Below, piece by piece: positions 16,962 to 25,749 of a DNA stretch of 64,000 nucleotides; positions within the stretch are counted from its first letter, which is position 1, and every line of letters begins with the position of its first letter. The position numbers and the translations under genes are program-made. The notes under the pieces are model-generated. The model was not told where the DNA came from and made no database searches. It saw only the letters and a program-made list of their open reading frames with translations. The DNA is from Kosakonia sp. SMBL-WEM22. Lineage in GTDB: Bacteria > Pseudomonadota > Gammaproteobacteria > Enterobacterales > Enterobacteriaceae. The DNA is taken from positions 1,488,001-1,552,000 of the forward strand of contig NZ_CP051488.1 in NCBI RefSeq assembly GCF_014490785.1. The letters are read 5' to 3'.

Positions 16962-16965
16962 TATA
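16947..16965. promoter_or_regulatory. Fur box upstream of fur
   Basis: On the minus strand TATAATGATACGCATTCGC matches the 19-bp Fur box GATAATGATAATCATTATC at about 14 positions. It also contains TATAAT, a possible -10 element for a proximal fur promoter. This fits autoregulation. Confidence 0.7.
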
Positions 16966-17142
16966 GAACTGCCATGTATAAATGAAAACTGCAAGCCCTC
17001 AAGTAAAGTAAGCTTTTAAAACGTGGTATCGCCGACAACTCCCGTCCAGGCGTACCGCGTTAAGCAGGGCTTATTGTACAGGGATGAGTAGGAAAGTTAA
17101 AAAAATGTAGCAATTATTTCGATTGCTTTTACCTATTGATAC

Positions 17143-17164
17143 GGCGCAACCGGCAGATTGCGCC
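17143..17164. other. Hairpin between fldA and uof-fur
   Basis: GGCGCAA and TTGCGCC pair across eight bases just after the fldA stop. No T run follows on the minus strand, so readthrough from fldA into uof-fur is plausible. Confidence 0.5.
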
Positions 17165-17171
17165 ATAAAAA

Positions 17172-17702
17172 TCAGGCATTCAGGATTTCATCCAGATGCA
17201 GCTCTTCAGAAACCTGCTTCACCCAGTTTTGCACGCGCTCGGCGGTCAGTTCCGGCTGGCGGTCTTCATCAATTGCCAGACCAACAAAATGATCGTCATC
17301 GGCCAGACCTTTTGAGGCTTCGAAATGGTAGCCGGCAGTTGGCCAGTGACCCACGATTGTTGCGCCGCGCGGTTCAATAATGTCGCGAATGGTGCCCAGC
17401 GCATCACAGAAGTACTCAGCGTAATCCTCCTGGTCGCCGCAGCCGAACAGCGCCACTAACTTACCATTAAAATCAATCTCTTCCAGCGTCGGGAAAAAGT
17501 CATCCCAGTCGCACTGCGCTTCACCGTAATACCAGGTCGGAATGCCGAGCAACAGGATGTCATACCCTTCGATATCTTCCTTACTGCTCTTGGCAATGTC
17601 ATGAACATCGGCGACGTCTTTACCAAGCTGGCTCTGGATCATTTTGGCGATGTTTTCGGTGTTACCGGTGTCGCTGCCGAAGAAAATGCCTGTAATTGCC
17701 AT
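17172..17702 (-). CDS. fldA: Flavodoxin 1
   Basis: A 176-aa FMN-binding electron carrier, essential in E. coli, where it feeds IspG/IspH, MetH, pyruvate formate-lyase activation and biotin synthesis. The phosphate loop SDTGNTENIA is at residues 10-20; the FMN-stacking loops are near PTWYYGEAQ (55-63) and GCGDQEDYAEYF (90-100). Length is the same as E. coli FldA. The start MAITGIFFGS at 17702 has AGAGGTTATTTTACTC upstream; a longer in-frame extension to 17828 is hydrophobic and lacks support. Confidence 0.97.
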   Translation of the reverse strand: MAITGIFFGSDTGNTENIAKMIQSQLGKDVADVHDIAKSSKEDIEGYDILLLGIPTWYYGEAQCDWDDFFPTLEEIDFNGKLVALFGCGDQEDYAEYFCDALGTIRDIIEPRGATIVGHWPTAGYHFEASKGLADDDHFVGLAIDEDRQPELTAERVQNWVKQVSEELHLDEILNA

Positions 17703-17865
17703 GAGTAAAATAACCTCTTGAATCTTAATGAGTATAGGGGGAGCGCTAAGCCCACAGATAAGGGCAATCATAGCAGAACAGAGAAGAACGCGGAAACTGC
17801 TATTGCCGCGGACTGCACTGTATGCCACATGAAAAGGGGTATTTAATCAGGATTCAGAAGATTCG

Positions 17866-18147
17866 CTATCCGCGCAGAGCTTTAAGCTGCGTCAGCAGCA
17901 TCTCTTCAATAAGTTCGCTGCGGCTGATCTCGCGCACATCGGCCAGTTCGTTCAGCGCTTCCACCGCATCCGCATTCAGTTTCAGTTCGACGCGCTTAAG
18001 CCCACGAACCTTATCGCGTTTGAGCTGGTTGCGTTTATTAATGCGCAACTGTTCATCGCGCGAGAGCGGGTTGGTCTTCGGCCGTCCCGGGCGACGCTCA
18101 TTCGCGAAGAGATCTAGTGTCGTACGGTCCGTTTGTTCTTTAGCCAT
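17866..18147 (-). CDS. ybfE: YbfE, small ribbon-helix-helix-like protein
   Basis: A 93-aa protein that begins MAKEQTDRTTLDLFA and is nearly identical to E. coli YbfE over its first 80 residues. It holds a basic stretch (RINKRNQLKRDKVRGLKRVELKL), then VEALNELADVREISRSELIEE, the pattern of a ribbon-helix-helix DNA-binding fold. Function is unknown; in E. coli it is reported as LexA-controlled. I saw no clear LexA box (CTG-N10-CAG) in the 130 bp upstream. The start at 18147 is chosen by homology; an alternative lies eight codons earlier at 18171. Confidence 0.88.
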   Translation of the reverse strand: MAKEQTDRTTLDLFANERRPGRPKTNPLSRDEQLRINKRNQLKRDKVRGLKRVELKLNADAVEALNELADVREISRSELIEEMLLTQLKALRG

Positions 18148-18284
18148 GATATGAATACTACGGGAAAACACGCAATCGGGCCGCTGCCCGGGCTGAATAG
18201 CGCGCCATCATACAACACCTGCACCAGCACGCCAACGACCGGGCGCGTTGAAACGACCGGTCGCCGCCTTTTTAAACAGTTAGG

Positions 18285-19049
18285 CTATTCGGCCAGATAG
18301 CGGCGGATAGCCCGCAGCACCGCGTCAGGTTTTTCTGCATGCACCCAATGCCCGGCACCGGCAATGACATACGCTCGCGCCTTTGGAAATTGCGCCAGCA
18401 GCGCATCGCGGTAAGTATCGGTTACGTAAGAGGAGTTGCCGCCGCAGACGAAGAGGGCGGGTTTATCCCACGCCGGAATGGTCTCCCAGCCAACGATATT
18501 GGCGTATTGATCCCACAGCACCGGCACGTTAAAGCGCCACTCGCCGTCAACGAAGGATTTCAATAAAAACTGAACCACGCCTTCTTCATCAAGCTGCTCG
18601 CGCATCAGCGCCGCCGCCTGCTGGCGCGACGAAACGTTCGCTTCGCTCACCGCATTGATGGCGGCAAAGATCTCATCGTGACGGCGCACCTTATAATCCA
18701 CAGGCGCCATATCAATCGCCACCAGGCGATCGATGCGTTCCGGCGCCAGTGCCGTGAGCGCCATCACCGCTTTGCCGCCCATGGAGTGGCCGATAAAGGT
18801 CGCTTTTTCAATTTGATGGGCATCCAGCGTATCAAGCAGATCCTGCGCCATCGCCGGATAGGTCATCTCGGGCGAGCGGGGCGATGCGCCGTGGTTGCGC
18901 ATATCCACCTGCAGCACATCGTGATCCTGCACGAGGTCACGGGCGAGCACGCCAAGGTTATCGAGGCTGCCGAAAAGGCCGTGAACCAGCACAATCGGAG
19001 AATTGTTGTGCGGATGTTGTGCAGTTTGCGCGCGCGTGTTCAATTTCAT
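18285..19049 (-). CDS. ybfF: YbfF, alpha/beta-hydrolase esterase
   Basis: A 254-aa alpha/beta-hydrolase active on acyl-CoA and short esters in E. coli. The oxyanion motif is VLVHGLFGS (residues 19-27); the nucleophile elbow is GHSMGG (Ser near 89); the catalytic His is in GAGHWVHAEKP near residue 235. The start MKLNTRAQ at 19049 matches E. coli; the frame extends upstream to 19148 without support. It diverges from seqA. Confidence 0.93.
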   Translation of the reverse strand: MKLNTRAQTAQHPHNNSPIVLVHGLFGSLDNLGVLARDLVQDHDVLQVDMRNHGASPRSPEMTYPAMAQDLLDTLDAHQIEKATFIGHSMGGKAVMALTALAPERIDRLVAIDMAPVDYKVRRHDEIFAAINAVSEANVSSRQQAAALMREQLDEEGVVQFLLKSFVDGEWRFNVPVLWDQYANIVGWETIPAWDKPALFVCGGNSSYVTDTYRDALLAQFPKARAYVIAGAGHWVHAEKPDAVLRAIRRYLAE

Positions 19050-19231
19050 GGCAAAGTTCTTTTTTTCACTCCAACGGGTTAGGTTATTATGGTGAACATT
19101 CTGCCGCCCGGCTGCAAGGCTAAGCATTACTCTGAGTTTTGCCGCCATCCTGGGGTGTACCTATCCGCTGTTGGGATTTCACTTTATAATCCCAATACTT
19201 GTATTCAGATTTTATATAGCACTGGATTAAG

Positions 19232-19786
19232 ATGAAAACGATTGAAGTTGATGATGAGCTCTACAGTTACATTGCCAGCCATACTAAGCACATTGGCGAG
19301 AGCGCATCCGAGATTTTACGGCGTATGCTGAAGTTCTCCGCCGCATCATCGTCTCCCTCTGCAGCGCCCGCCGCGCCGGTGAAAGAGACACGCGCCGCAA
19401 GCGTTGTCGAAGAGGTCAAACCGGCCAACACCACACGGGATAAGGTCCGCGCTGTTCGCGAGCTTCTGCTCTCCGACGAATACGCCGAGCAGAAAAAAGC
19501 GGTTAATCGCTTTCTGCTAATCCTGTCTACACTCTATTCACTCGATGAGAAAGGGTTTACGGAATCCACTGAATCTCTGCACGGTCGCACACGCGTATAC
19601 TTTGCCGCTGATGAGCGCACCCTGCTGCAGAACGGCAACCAGACCAAGCCGAAGCAAGTGCCGAACACCCCTTACTGGGTCATCACTAACACGAATACGG
19701 GCCGTAAATGCAGCATGATCGAGCACATCATGCAATCAATGCAGTTCCCGGCGGAGCTGATTGAGAAAGTTTGCGGCACAATTTAA
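19232..19786 (+). CDS. seqA: SeqA, negative regulator of replication initiation
   Basis: SeqA binds hemimethylated GATC sites and sequesters new origins. The 184-aa product has the N-terminal oligomerisation domain MKTIEVDDELYSYIASHT... (1-35), a variable Ser/Pro/Ala linker (39-60, three residues longer than E. coli), and the C-terminal DNA-binding domain with NGNQTKPK and ITNTNTGRK. pgm follows after 24 nt, the same operon as in E. coli. Confidence 0.97.
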   Translation: MKTIEVDDELYSYIASHTKHIGESASEILRRMLKFSAASSSPSAAPAAPVKETRAASVVEEVKPANTTRDKVRAVRELLLSDEYAEQKKAVNRFLLILSTLYSLDEKGFTESTESLHGRTRVYFAADERTLLQNGNQTKPKQVPNTPYWVITNTNTGRKCSMIEHIMQSMQFPAELIEKVCGTI

Positions 19787-19810
19787 TCCTTGCATTAAAA
19801 GGACGAAGCA

Positions 19811-21451
19811 ATGGCAAACCATCCGCGCGCGGGCCAGCCTGCGCAACAGGGCGATTTGATTAACGTCGCGCAGCTGACTGCGCAGTACTACGTGTTGAAA
19901 CCGGAAGTTGGCAATGCTGACCATGCGGTGAAATTTGGTACCTCAGGTCACCGTGGTAGCGCATGGCGCCACAGCTTTAACGAACCACATATTCTCGCTA
20001 TCGCCCAAGCGATCGCCGAAGAGCGTGCGAAAAACGGCATCACCGGGCCGTGCTATGTTGGTAAAGACACCCATGCTCTCTCTGAGCCGGCGTTTATCTC
20101 CGTGCTGGAAGTGTTGGCTGCCAACGGCGTCGATATCATCGTGCAGGAAAATAACGGCTTTACGCCGACGCCTGCTATCTCCAACGCCATCCTTGTGCAC
20201 AACAAAAATGGCGGCGCGCAGGCGGATGGCATCGTGATTACGCCGTCCCACAACCCGCCGGAAGATGGCGGCATCAAATACAACCCGCCAAACGGCGGCC
20301 CGGCAGACACCAACGTCACCAAAGTGGTGGAAGATCGCGCTAACGCGCTGCTGGCTGACGGTCTGAAAGGCGTAAAACGCATCTCTCTGGATGCGGCGAT
20401 GGCTTCCGGTCACGTCACTGAAAAAGATCTGGTTCAGCCATTTATTGAAGGGCTGGCGGAGATCGTCGATATGGCGGCGATCCAGAAAGCGGGCCTGAAA
20501 CTGGGCGTCGATCCGCTGGGCGGCTCTGGTATTGAGTACTGGAAACGTATCGCCGAGCACTACAAGCTCGATCTCACCATCGTTAATGATGAAGTCGACC
20601 AGACTTTCCGCTTTATGCATCTCGATAAAGATGGCGCGATCCGCATGGACTGCTCCTCCGAGTGTGCAATGGCTGGTCTGCTGGCGCTGCGCGATAAGTT
20701 TGACCTGGCGTTTGCCAACGACCCGGATTACGACCGCCACGGCATCGTCACGCCGGCTGGCCTGATGAACCCGAACCACTACCTGGCGGTCGCGATCAAC
20801 TATCTGTTCCAGCATCGTCCGCAGTGGGGCAAAGATGTCGCAGTTGGTAAGACGCTGGTCTCCTCGGCGATGATCGACCGCGTGGTTAACGACCTTGGCC
20901 GTAAGCTGGTGGAAGTGCCGGTCGGCTTTAAGTGGTTTGTGGATGGCCTGCACGACGGCAGCTTCGGCTTCGGCGGTGAAGAGAGCGCGGGCGCGTCCTT
21001 CCTGCGCTTCGACGGCACGCCGTGGTCCACGGATAAAGACGGCATCATCATGTGCCTGCTGGCGGCGGAGATCACGGCGGTAACCGGTAAAAACCCGCAG
21101 CAGCACTATGACGAACTGGCTGCCCGCTTTGGCGCGCCGAGCTACAACCGTCTGCAGGCTGCGGCCTCTTCTGCACAGAAAGCGGCGCTCTCTAAGCTCT
21201 CGCCTGAGATGGTGAGCGCCAGCACGCTGGCAGGGGATGCGATCACCGCTCGCCTGACTGCGGCACCGGGTAACGGCGCGTCGATTGGCGGCCTGAAAGT
21301 GATGACCGACAACGGCTGGTTTGCCGCGCGTCCGTCCGGTACCGAAGACGCTTACAAAATTTATTGCGAAAGCTTCCTCGGCGACGAACACCGTAAGCTG
21401 ATTGAGAAAGAAGCGGTGGAAATTGTCAGCGAAGTGCTGAAAAACGCGTAA
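19811..21451 (+). CDS. pgm: Phosphoglucomutase, alpha-D-glucose type
   Basis: Pgm interconverts glucose-1-P and glucose-6-P for glycogen, UDP-glucose and galactose metabolism. At 546 aa it has the E. coli length. The catalytic phosphoserine loop is TPSHNPP near residue 146; the metal-binding loop is DPDYDRHG near 304; the sugar-binding loop is GEESAGAS near 392; the phosphate-binding loop RPSGTEDAYK is near 507. It shares a transcript with seqA and ends in a terminator. Confidence 0.98.
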   Translation: MANHPRAGQPAQQGDLINVAQLTAQYYVLKPEVGNADHAVKFGTSGHRGSAWRHSFNEPHILAIAQAIAEERAKNGITGPCYVGKDTHALSEPAFISVLEVLAANGVDIIVQENNGFTPTPAISNAILVHNKNGGAQADGIVITPSHNPPEDGGIKYNPPNGGPADTNVTKVVEDRANALLADGLKGVKRISLDAAMASGHVTEKDLVQPFIEGLAEIVDMAAIQKAGLKLGVDPLGGSGIEYWKRIAEHYKLDLTIVNDEVDQTFRFMHLDKDGAIRMDCSSECAMAGLLALRDKFDLAFANDPDYDRHGIVTPAGLMNPNHYLAVAINYLFQHRPQWGKDVAVGKTLVSSAMIDRVVNDLGRKLVEVPVGFKWFVDGLHDGSFGFGGEESAGASFLRFDGTPWSTDKDGIIMCLLAAEITAVTGKNPQQHYDELAARFGAPSYNRLQAAASSAQKAALSKLSPEMVSASTLAGDAITARLTAAPGNGASIGGLKVMTDNGWFAARPSGTEDAYKIYCESFLGDEHRKLIEKEAVEIVSEVLKNA

Positions 21452-21464
21452 ATCGCGGCACAGT

Positions 21465-21491
21465 AAAAAGGCTCCCTCGGGAGCCTTTTTT
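21465..21491 (+). terminator. Terminator downstream of pgm
   Basis: AAAAGGCTCCC-TCGG-GAGCCTTTTTT: a perfect stem with a T run, 14 nt after pgm. Confidence 0.85.
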
Positions 21492-21526
21492 GTGTCGGAT
21501 GGCGGCTGACGCCTTATCCGACCTAC
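21492..21526. repeat. REP unit, inverted relative to the array that follows
   Basis: GTCGGATGGCGGC...GCCTTATCCGACCTAC is the REP/PU palindrome, facing opposite to the four units at 21570-21775, as in a BIME. Confidence 0.75.
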
Positions 21527-21535
21527 AACTGCATC

Positions 21536-21567
21536 AAACACTAAACACTAAACACTAAACACTAAAC
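21536..21567. repeat. Heptamer tandem repeat AAACACT
   Basis: Four and a half perfect copies of AAACACT in a row. It separates the inverted REP from the REP array. It is not coding. Confidence 0.9.
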
Positions 21568-21569
21568 CC

Positions 21570-21780
21570 GTAGGTCGGATAAGCGTAGCGCCATCCGGCA
21601 ATCAAACCGCGTAGGACACGTACCCGTAGGCCGGATAAGCGTAGCGCCATCCGGCAATCAAACCGCACAGGATACGTAACCCGTAGGCCGGATAAGCGTA
21701 GCGCCATCCGGCAATCAAACCGCACAGGACACGTAACCCGTAGGCCGGATAAGCGCAGCGCCATCCGGCAATCCAACGGC
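21570..21780. repeat. Four-unit REP array, period 56-57 bp
   Basis: GTAGGYCGGATAAGCGYAGC...CATCCGGCA occurs at 21570, 21626, 21683 and 21740, each followed by an AATCAAACCGC...GTAACCC spacer. The units lie head to tail between convergent pgm and kdpE. Confidence 0.9.
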
Positions 21781-21796
21781 TACTCTCTCGCCTGCC

Positions 21797-22474
21797 TTAC
21801 AACATAAACCGGTACCCAATCCCGGTCTCGGTCAACAGATGCCGCGGGCGCGCCGGATCGCTCTCCAGCTTCTGGCGCAAATGCCCCATATAAATCCGCA
21901 GATAGTGGCTATGCTCAACGGCATTCGGCCCCCACACCTGGCTTAACAACTGGCGCTGGGTCAGCACTTTGCCGTGGTTATTGAGCAGCACCGCCAGCAG
22001 GCGAAACTCAATCGGCGTCAGGTGGATCTCCTCAGCGCCGCGCTGAATGCGGCGGCTGGCGAGATCAACGCGGATATCGCCAAAGGTCATCACCGGTTCT
22101 CCCGGCGTGCTGGCGGCATGGCGGCGCAGCGCAACCCGCAGCCGCGCCTGCAACTCACCAATGCCGAAAGGTTTACTGAGATAATCATCCGCCCCGGCAT
22201 CCAGCGCGGCGATCTTGTCGCTCTCTTCGATACGCGCCGACAGAACGATAATCGGCATCTGGCTCCACTGGCGCACATCGCGGATAAAATCGAGACCGTC
22301 GCCGTCCGGCAAACCGAGGTCGAGGATGGTCAGATCCGGCTTACGCGTTGCCGCTTCAATTAACCCGCGCTGCAGCGTCTCCGCTTCGTGTACGCGCAAC
22401 CCCTCTGCTTCCAGCGCGGTGCGCAGAAAGCGGCGGATGGCCTGTTCATCTTCGACAATCAGAACGTTAATCAC
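21797..22474 (-). CDS. kdpE: KdpE, response regulator of the Kdp potassium system
   Basis: A 225-aa OmpR-type regulator that switches on kdpFABC at low potassium or high osmolarity. The receiver domain has phospho-Asp52 (TILDLGLPDGDG) and the acidic pocket VEDEQ; the C-terminal winged helix has the recognition region HLTPIEFRLLAVLL and THEYLR-like end SHYLRIYMGHLRQKLE. Its start overlaps the kdpD stop by 4 nt (ATGA), so the pair are translationally coupled. Confidence 0.97.
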   Translation of the reverse strand: MINVLIVEDEQAIRRFLRTALEAEGLRVHEAETLQRGLIEAATRKPDLTILDLGLPDGDGLDFIRDVRQWSQMPIIVLSARIEESDKIAALDAGADDYLSKPFGIGELQARLRVALRRHAASTPGEPVMTFGDIRVDLASRRIQRGAEEIHLTPIEFRLLAVLLNNHGKVLTQRQLLSQVWGPNAVEHSHYLRIYMGHLRQKLESDPARPRHLLTETGIGYRFML

Positions 22475-25158
22475 AGATCCTCGGGTAATTCATCCAGTTG
22501 CGGGGGCGTTTCCCGCGCGAGTGTAACATAAAAGCGCGCGCCTCCCTGCGGACGGTTTTGCGCGTCGATAGTGCCGCCATGCACCTCGACAATCGCCTGG
22601 CAAATCGCCAGCCCCAGGCCAACGCCGGGAATGGCTGACTCCTTGGTGCCGCGCGCAAATTTTTCAAAAATGGCGTGCTCCTGGCCCGGCGGGATCCCTG
22701 GCCCGTTATCCCACACCTCCAGCGTCCAGTCGCTCGGTGTGCTGTGCGATGCAATACCAATCTGCGCACCGGAGCCGGCATATTTCACCGCGTTCTCCAG
22801 CAGATTGATCAACACCCGCTCGAACAGCGGGCCATCAACATGCACCAGCATCAGCGGGTCGGGCAGCGACAGCGCAATGTGCCGCCCGCCCATCACTGGC
22901 TCAAGGGTGCGCAGCGCGCTGCCGACGACCTCTTCCAGCGTCAGCCACTCACGTTTTAAATTAAAGCCGCCAGACTGGATACGCGCCATATCGAGCAGAT
23001 TATTCACCAGCCGGGTGGTGTTAAGCACATGCTGGCGGATCTCATTGGCCTGTGGGGCATGTTTCGACCCTTCGCTGGCAAGATCGAGCGTCAGGATCTC
23101 CGCCTGACCAAACAGTACCGTCAGCGGGGTGCGCAGATCGTGGGAGAGGGCGGCCAGCAGGGAGTTGCGCAGGCTCTCGCGCTCGCTGGCAAGCCTTGCC
23201 TGCTCTTCACGCGTTGCCAGCGCCTGGCGCTCCAGCGCATTCGCTACCAGCAGGGTGAAGGTCTCCAGCAAACGCTGCTGCTCGGGGATCATCAGTTGGC
23301 GCAGATTCGCTGGCTCGACAATCAGCAAGCCATAGACCGTATCGTCATTTTTCAGCGGCAAGATTTGATAGGGCACGCCGGGTAGCGTATCGGTGCCCGC
23401 ACCCGCAGGCTGGCCCTTATCAAAGCTCCAGCGGGCGATGGCATCATCCCACGGTGTCATGCCCTGGTTTTCAGTGACTGCCGCCAGTTTGCCCTCGCTA
23501 TTCGGCAGCAGCAGTTTGCTGCGTGCCTCAAAGGTGGAGTGAATAAAGGTTTCGCTGGTGGCGGCGATATCCTGATTATTGCGTCCCGCCGCAAGCGCTT
23601 TCGACATCTCATAGAGATGGCGCGTGCGCCGCTCGCGGTAACGCGCCACTCTCGCCTGGTAACGCACGCCTGCGGTGAGGTTGCCAATCACCAGCCCGAC
23701 GGTCATCATCACGCCGAAGGTGAGCAGATACTGCACATCCGACACCGCCAGCGTGCCGCGCGGCGAGATAAAAAAGAGATCGAAGCTGATGACGTTAATC
23801 ACCGTGGCGAAAGCCGATGGCCAGCGGCCATAGAAGAGTGCCACCAGCACCACGCCAAGCAGGTAGATCATTACCAGGTTGGTTGGCTCAAACGCCGTCA
23901 GCCACTGCAAGGCGATAAAGGTGATCGCCGCGCAAAGCGCCAGTGCGACTGCGCAGCCGGTGAGCTGCACGCGCCAGCGGTCAAAGAAGGGGCGGGAGTC
24001 GCCGCTGCGCACCGGCAGCGGCTGGCTGCTCTCCTGCAGAGCGATAATTACCAGATCGAGATCCGGCGCACGGCGCGCCAGGCGGTCGGCGAAGGATTCG
24101 CGGTGCCACCAGTGGCGGTTGTCGCGGCGGCCAATCAGGATTTTGCCGAGGTTATGTTCGCGGGCGTAGCGCAGTATCGCGCGATCTTCCGCCGGGTCGG
24201 CGAGCGTCGCGGTCTCGGCACCCAGCTCTTGGGCCAGCCGCAGGGCGCTTAAGATCGCCCGGCGCTGTGACTCCGGTAATTTGTGCAGGGTAGGGGTTTC
24301 AACATAGACCGCATGCCAGGCGCTGCCGAGTTTTGCCGCCAGCCTCGCAGCGGTGCGGATCAGCTTCTCATTACCCGCGCCGTGACCGACGCAGAGCAGA
24401 ATGGCATCGCGCGTATGCCACACCTTCTCTTCGCCGAGGCGATCGCGCCAGGCGCGCATCTGATCATCGACCCGGTCAGCGGTACGCCGCAGCGCCAGCT
24501 CGCGCAGCGCAATCAGATTGCCTTTGCGAAAGAAGTGCTCAATGGCGCGCTCCGCCTGGCCGCCAATATAGACTTTGCCCTCATGCAGCCGCTGACGCAG
24601 ATCGTCCGGCGGCAAATCGACCAGCACAATCTCATCAGCACTATCAAAAAAGGGATCGGGCACCGTTTCGCGTACCTGAATGCCGGTCACGCCGCTGACC
24701 ACATCATTCAGGCTCTCCAGATGCTGCACATTGACGGTGGTAAAGACGTCGATGCCGGCTTCCAGCAGCTCCTCCACATCCTGCCAGCGTTTCGGATGCC
24801 GTGAACCGGGCGCGTTACTGTGCGCCAGCTCATCCATCAGAATCAGCGCTGGACGCCGCGCAAGGGCGGCGTCCAGATCAAACTCATGCACCACGCGCCC
24901 GCGATGGGCGATACGTCGCACGGGTTGCAGCGGTAAACCCGCCATCAGCGCGGCGGTCTCTTTGCGCCCGTGCGTCTCGACCACGCCTGGCAGCACATCC
25001 AGCCCCTGTGCCCGCAGCCGCTGCGCCTCCTGCAGCATGGCATAGGTTTTACCCACCCCGGCACAGGCCCCGAAAAAGATCTTCAGTTTGCCCCGGTGTG
25101 CCGTAGCAGCATGCTCCAGCAGGCGGTCCGGGTCGGGACGCAACGGCTCATCACTCAT
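22471..25158 (-). CDS. kdpD: KdpD, potassium-sensing histidine kinase
   Basis: An 895-aa inner-membrane sensor kinase. In order: the cytoplasmic KdpD domain with Walker A GACAGVGKTYAM near residue 30, a universal-stress-protein-like domain (about 250-370), four membrane helices near 400-500, a GAF-like region, a HisKA domain with phospho-His in LSHDLRTPLTVLF near residue 673, and a HATPase domain (NLLENAVKYA, GPGIPPGQ, GVGLGLAI). Length is one residue more than E. coli. kdpC ends 3 nt upstream. Confidence 0.97.
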   Translation of the reverse strand: MSDEPLRPDPDRLLEHAATAHRGKLKIFFGACAGVGKTYAMLQEAQRLRAQGLDVLPGVVETHGRKETAALMAGLPLQPVRRIAHRGRVVHEFDLDAALARRPALILMDELAHSNAPGSRHPKRWQDVEELLEAGIDVFTTVNVQHLESLNDVVSGVTGIQVRETVPDPFFDSADEIVLVDLPPDDLRQRLHEGKVYIGGQAERAIEHFFRKGNLIALRELALRRTADRVDDQMRAWRDRLGEEKVWHTRDAILLCVGHGAGNEKLIRTAARLAAKLGSAWHAVYVETPTLHKLPESQRRAILSALRLAQELGAETATLADPAEDRAILRYAREHNLGKILIGRRDNRHWWHRESFADRLARRAPDLDLVIIALQESSQPLPVRSGDSRPFFDRWRVQLTGCAVALALCAAITFIALQWLTAFEPTNLVMIYLLGVVLVALFYGRWPSAFATVINVISFDLFFISPRGTLAVSDVQYLLTFGVMMTVGLVIGNLTAGVRYQARVARYRERRTRHLYEMSKALAAGRNNQDIAATSETFIHSTFEARSKLLLPNSEGKLAAVTENQGMTPWDDAIARWSFDKGQPAGAGTDTLPGVPYQILPLKNDDTVYGLLIVEPANLRQLMIPEQQRLLETFTLLVANALERQALATREEQARLASERESLRNSLLAALSHDLRTPLTVLFGQAEILTLDLASEGSKHAPQANEIRQHVLNTTRLVNNLLDMARIQSGGFNLKREWLTLEEVVGSALRTLEPVMGGRHIALSLPDPLMLVHVDGPLFERVLINLLENAVKYAGSGAQIGIASHSTPSDWTLEVWDNGPGIPPGQEHAIFEKFARGTKESAIPGVGLGLAICQAIVEVHGGTIDAQNRPQGGARFYVTLARETPPQLDELPEDL

Positions 25159-25161
25159 GCG

Positions 25162-25746
25162 TTATTTATCCTTCAGCGCATCCAGCGCCAGATTAAGTTC
25201 AACCACATTCACCACCGGCTGACCGAGGAAATTAACCAGCGGTGTTTCGGTGTATCTATTAACCAACTCATTGACCGTCTGCACCGACAAGCCGCGCGCT
25301 TGCGCCACGCGTGGGATCTGCCAGCTGGCCGCCTGCGGCGAAAGCTGACCATCCAGTCCGCTGGCGGAGGTGGTTAACAGCTCCACCGGAATCGCTTTGG
25401 GTGAGTGCGGGTTTGCCGCACGCAGCTGCGCCACGCGTTCAGCAACTTGCTTATCCAGCTCCGGGTTGCTGCCCGCCAGATTGCTGCCGCCCGAAGCCAG
25501 CGGATTATAGGGCGCATCGGCGGTTGCGGAAGGGCGGCCGTGAAAATAGCCCGGCGCGGTGAAATCCTGGCCCAGCAGACGGGAGCCGCGCACCGTGTCG
25601 CCTTGCTGGATCAGCGAGCCGTTCGCCTGGTCGTGAAACCACCACTGCCCCAGGGCGGTGGTCAGCAGCGGGTAGAGCCCGCCGGTGATAAACGTCAGCA
25701 GTATTAAAAGCAGAAAGGCGGGACGTAATAAAGCCATCTTTTTCAC
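25162..25746 (-). CDS. kdpC: KdpC, small subunit of the potassium ATPase
   Basis: A 194-aa protein with a single N-terminal membrane helix (residues 8-30) and a periplasmic remainder containing the family motifs GSRLLGQDF, ARPSATADAPYN-like FHGRPSATADAPYN, and LNxLP-like C-terminal QTVNELVNRYTE. It stabilises the KdpA-KdpB assembly. It is slightly longer than E. coli KdpC (190). It starts 3 nt after kdpB ends. Confidence 0.96.
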   Translation of the reverse strand: MKKMALLRPAFLLLILLTFITGGLYPLLTTALGQWWFHDQANGSLIQQGDTVRGSRLLGQDFTAPGYFHGRPSATADAPYNPLASGGSNLAGSNPELDKQVAERVAQLRAANPHSPKAIPVELLTTSASGLDGQLSPQAASWQIPRVAQARGLSVQTVNELVNRYTETPLVNFLGQPVVNVVELNLALDALKDK

Positions 25747-25749
25747 TCC

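Noticed and set aside
18148..18284. LexA operator upstream of ybfE
   Set aside because: Expected from E. coli, but no CTG-N10-CAG pattern was found in this stretch.
19943..21541. 532-codon frame antisense to pgm
   Set aside because: A shadow of codon bias in pgm; composition is Arg/His-rich and there is no homologue or ribosome site. The same applies to long antisense frames over nagE, glnS, sdhA and sucA.
21570..21775. Possible CRISPR array
   Set aside because: The repeats are palindromic REP units with near-identical spacers, and there are no cas genes.
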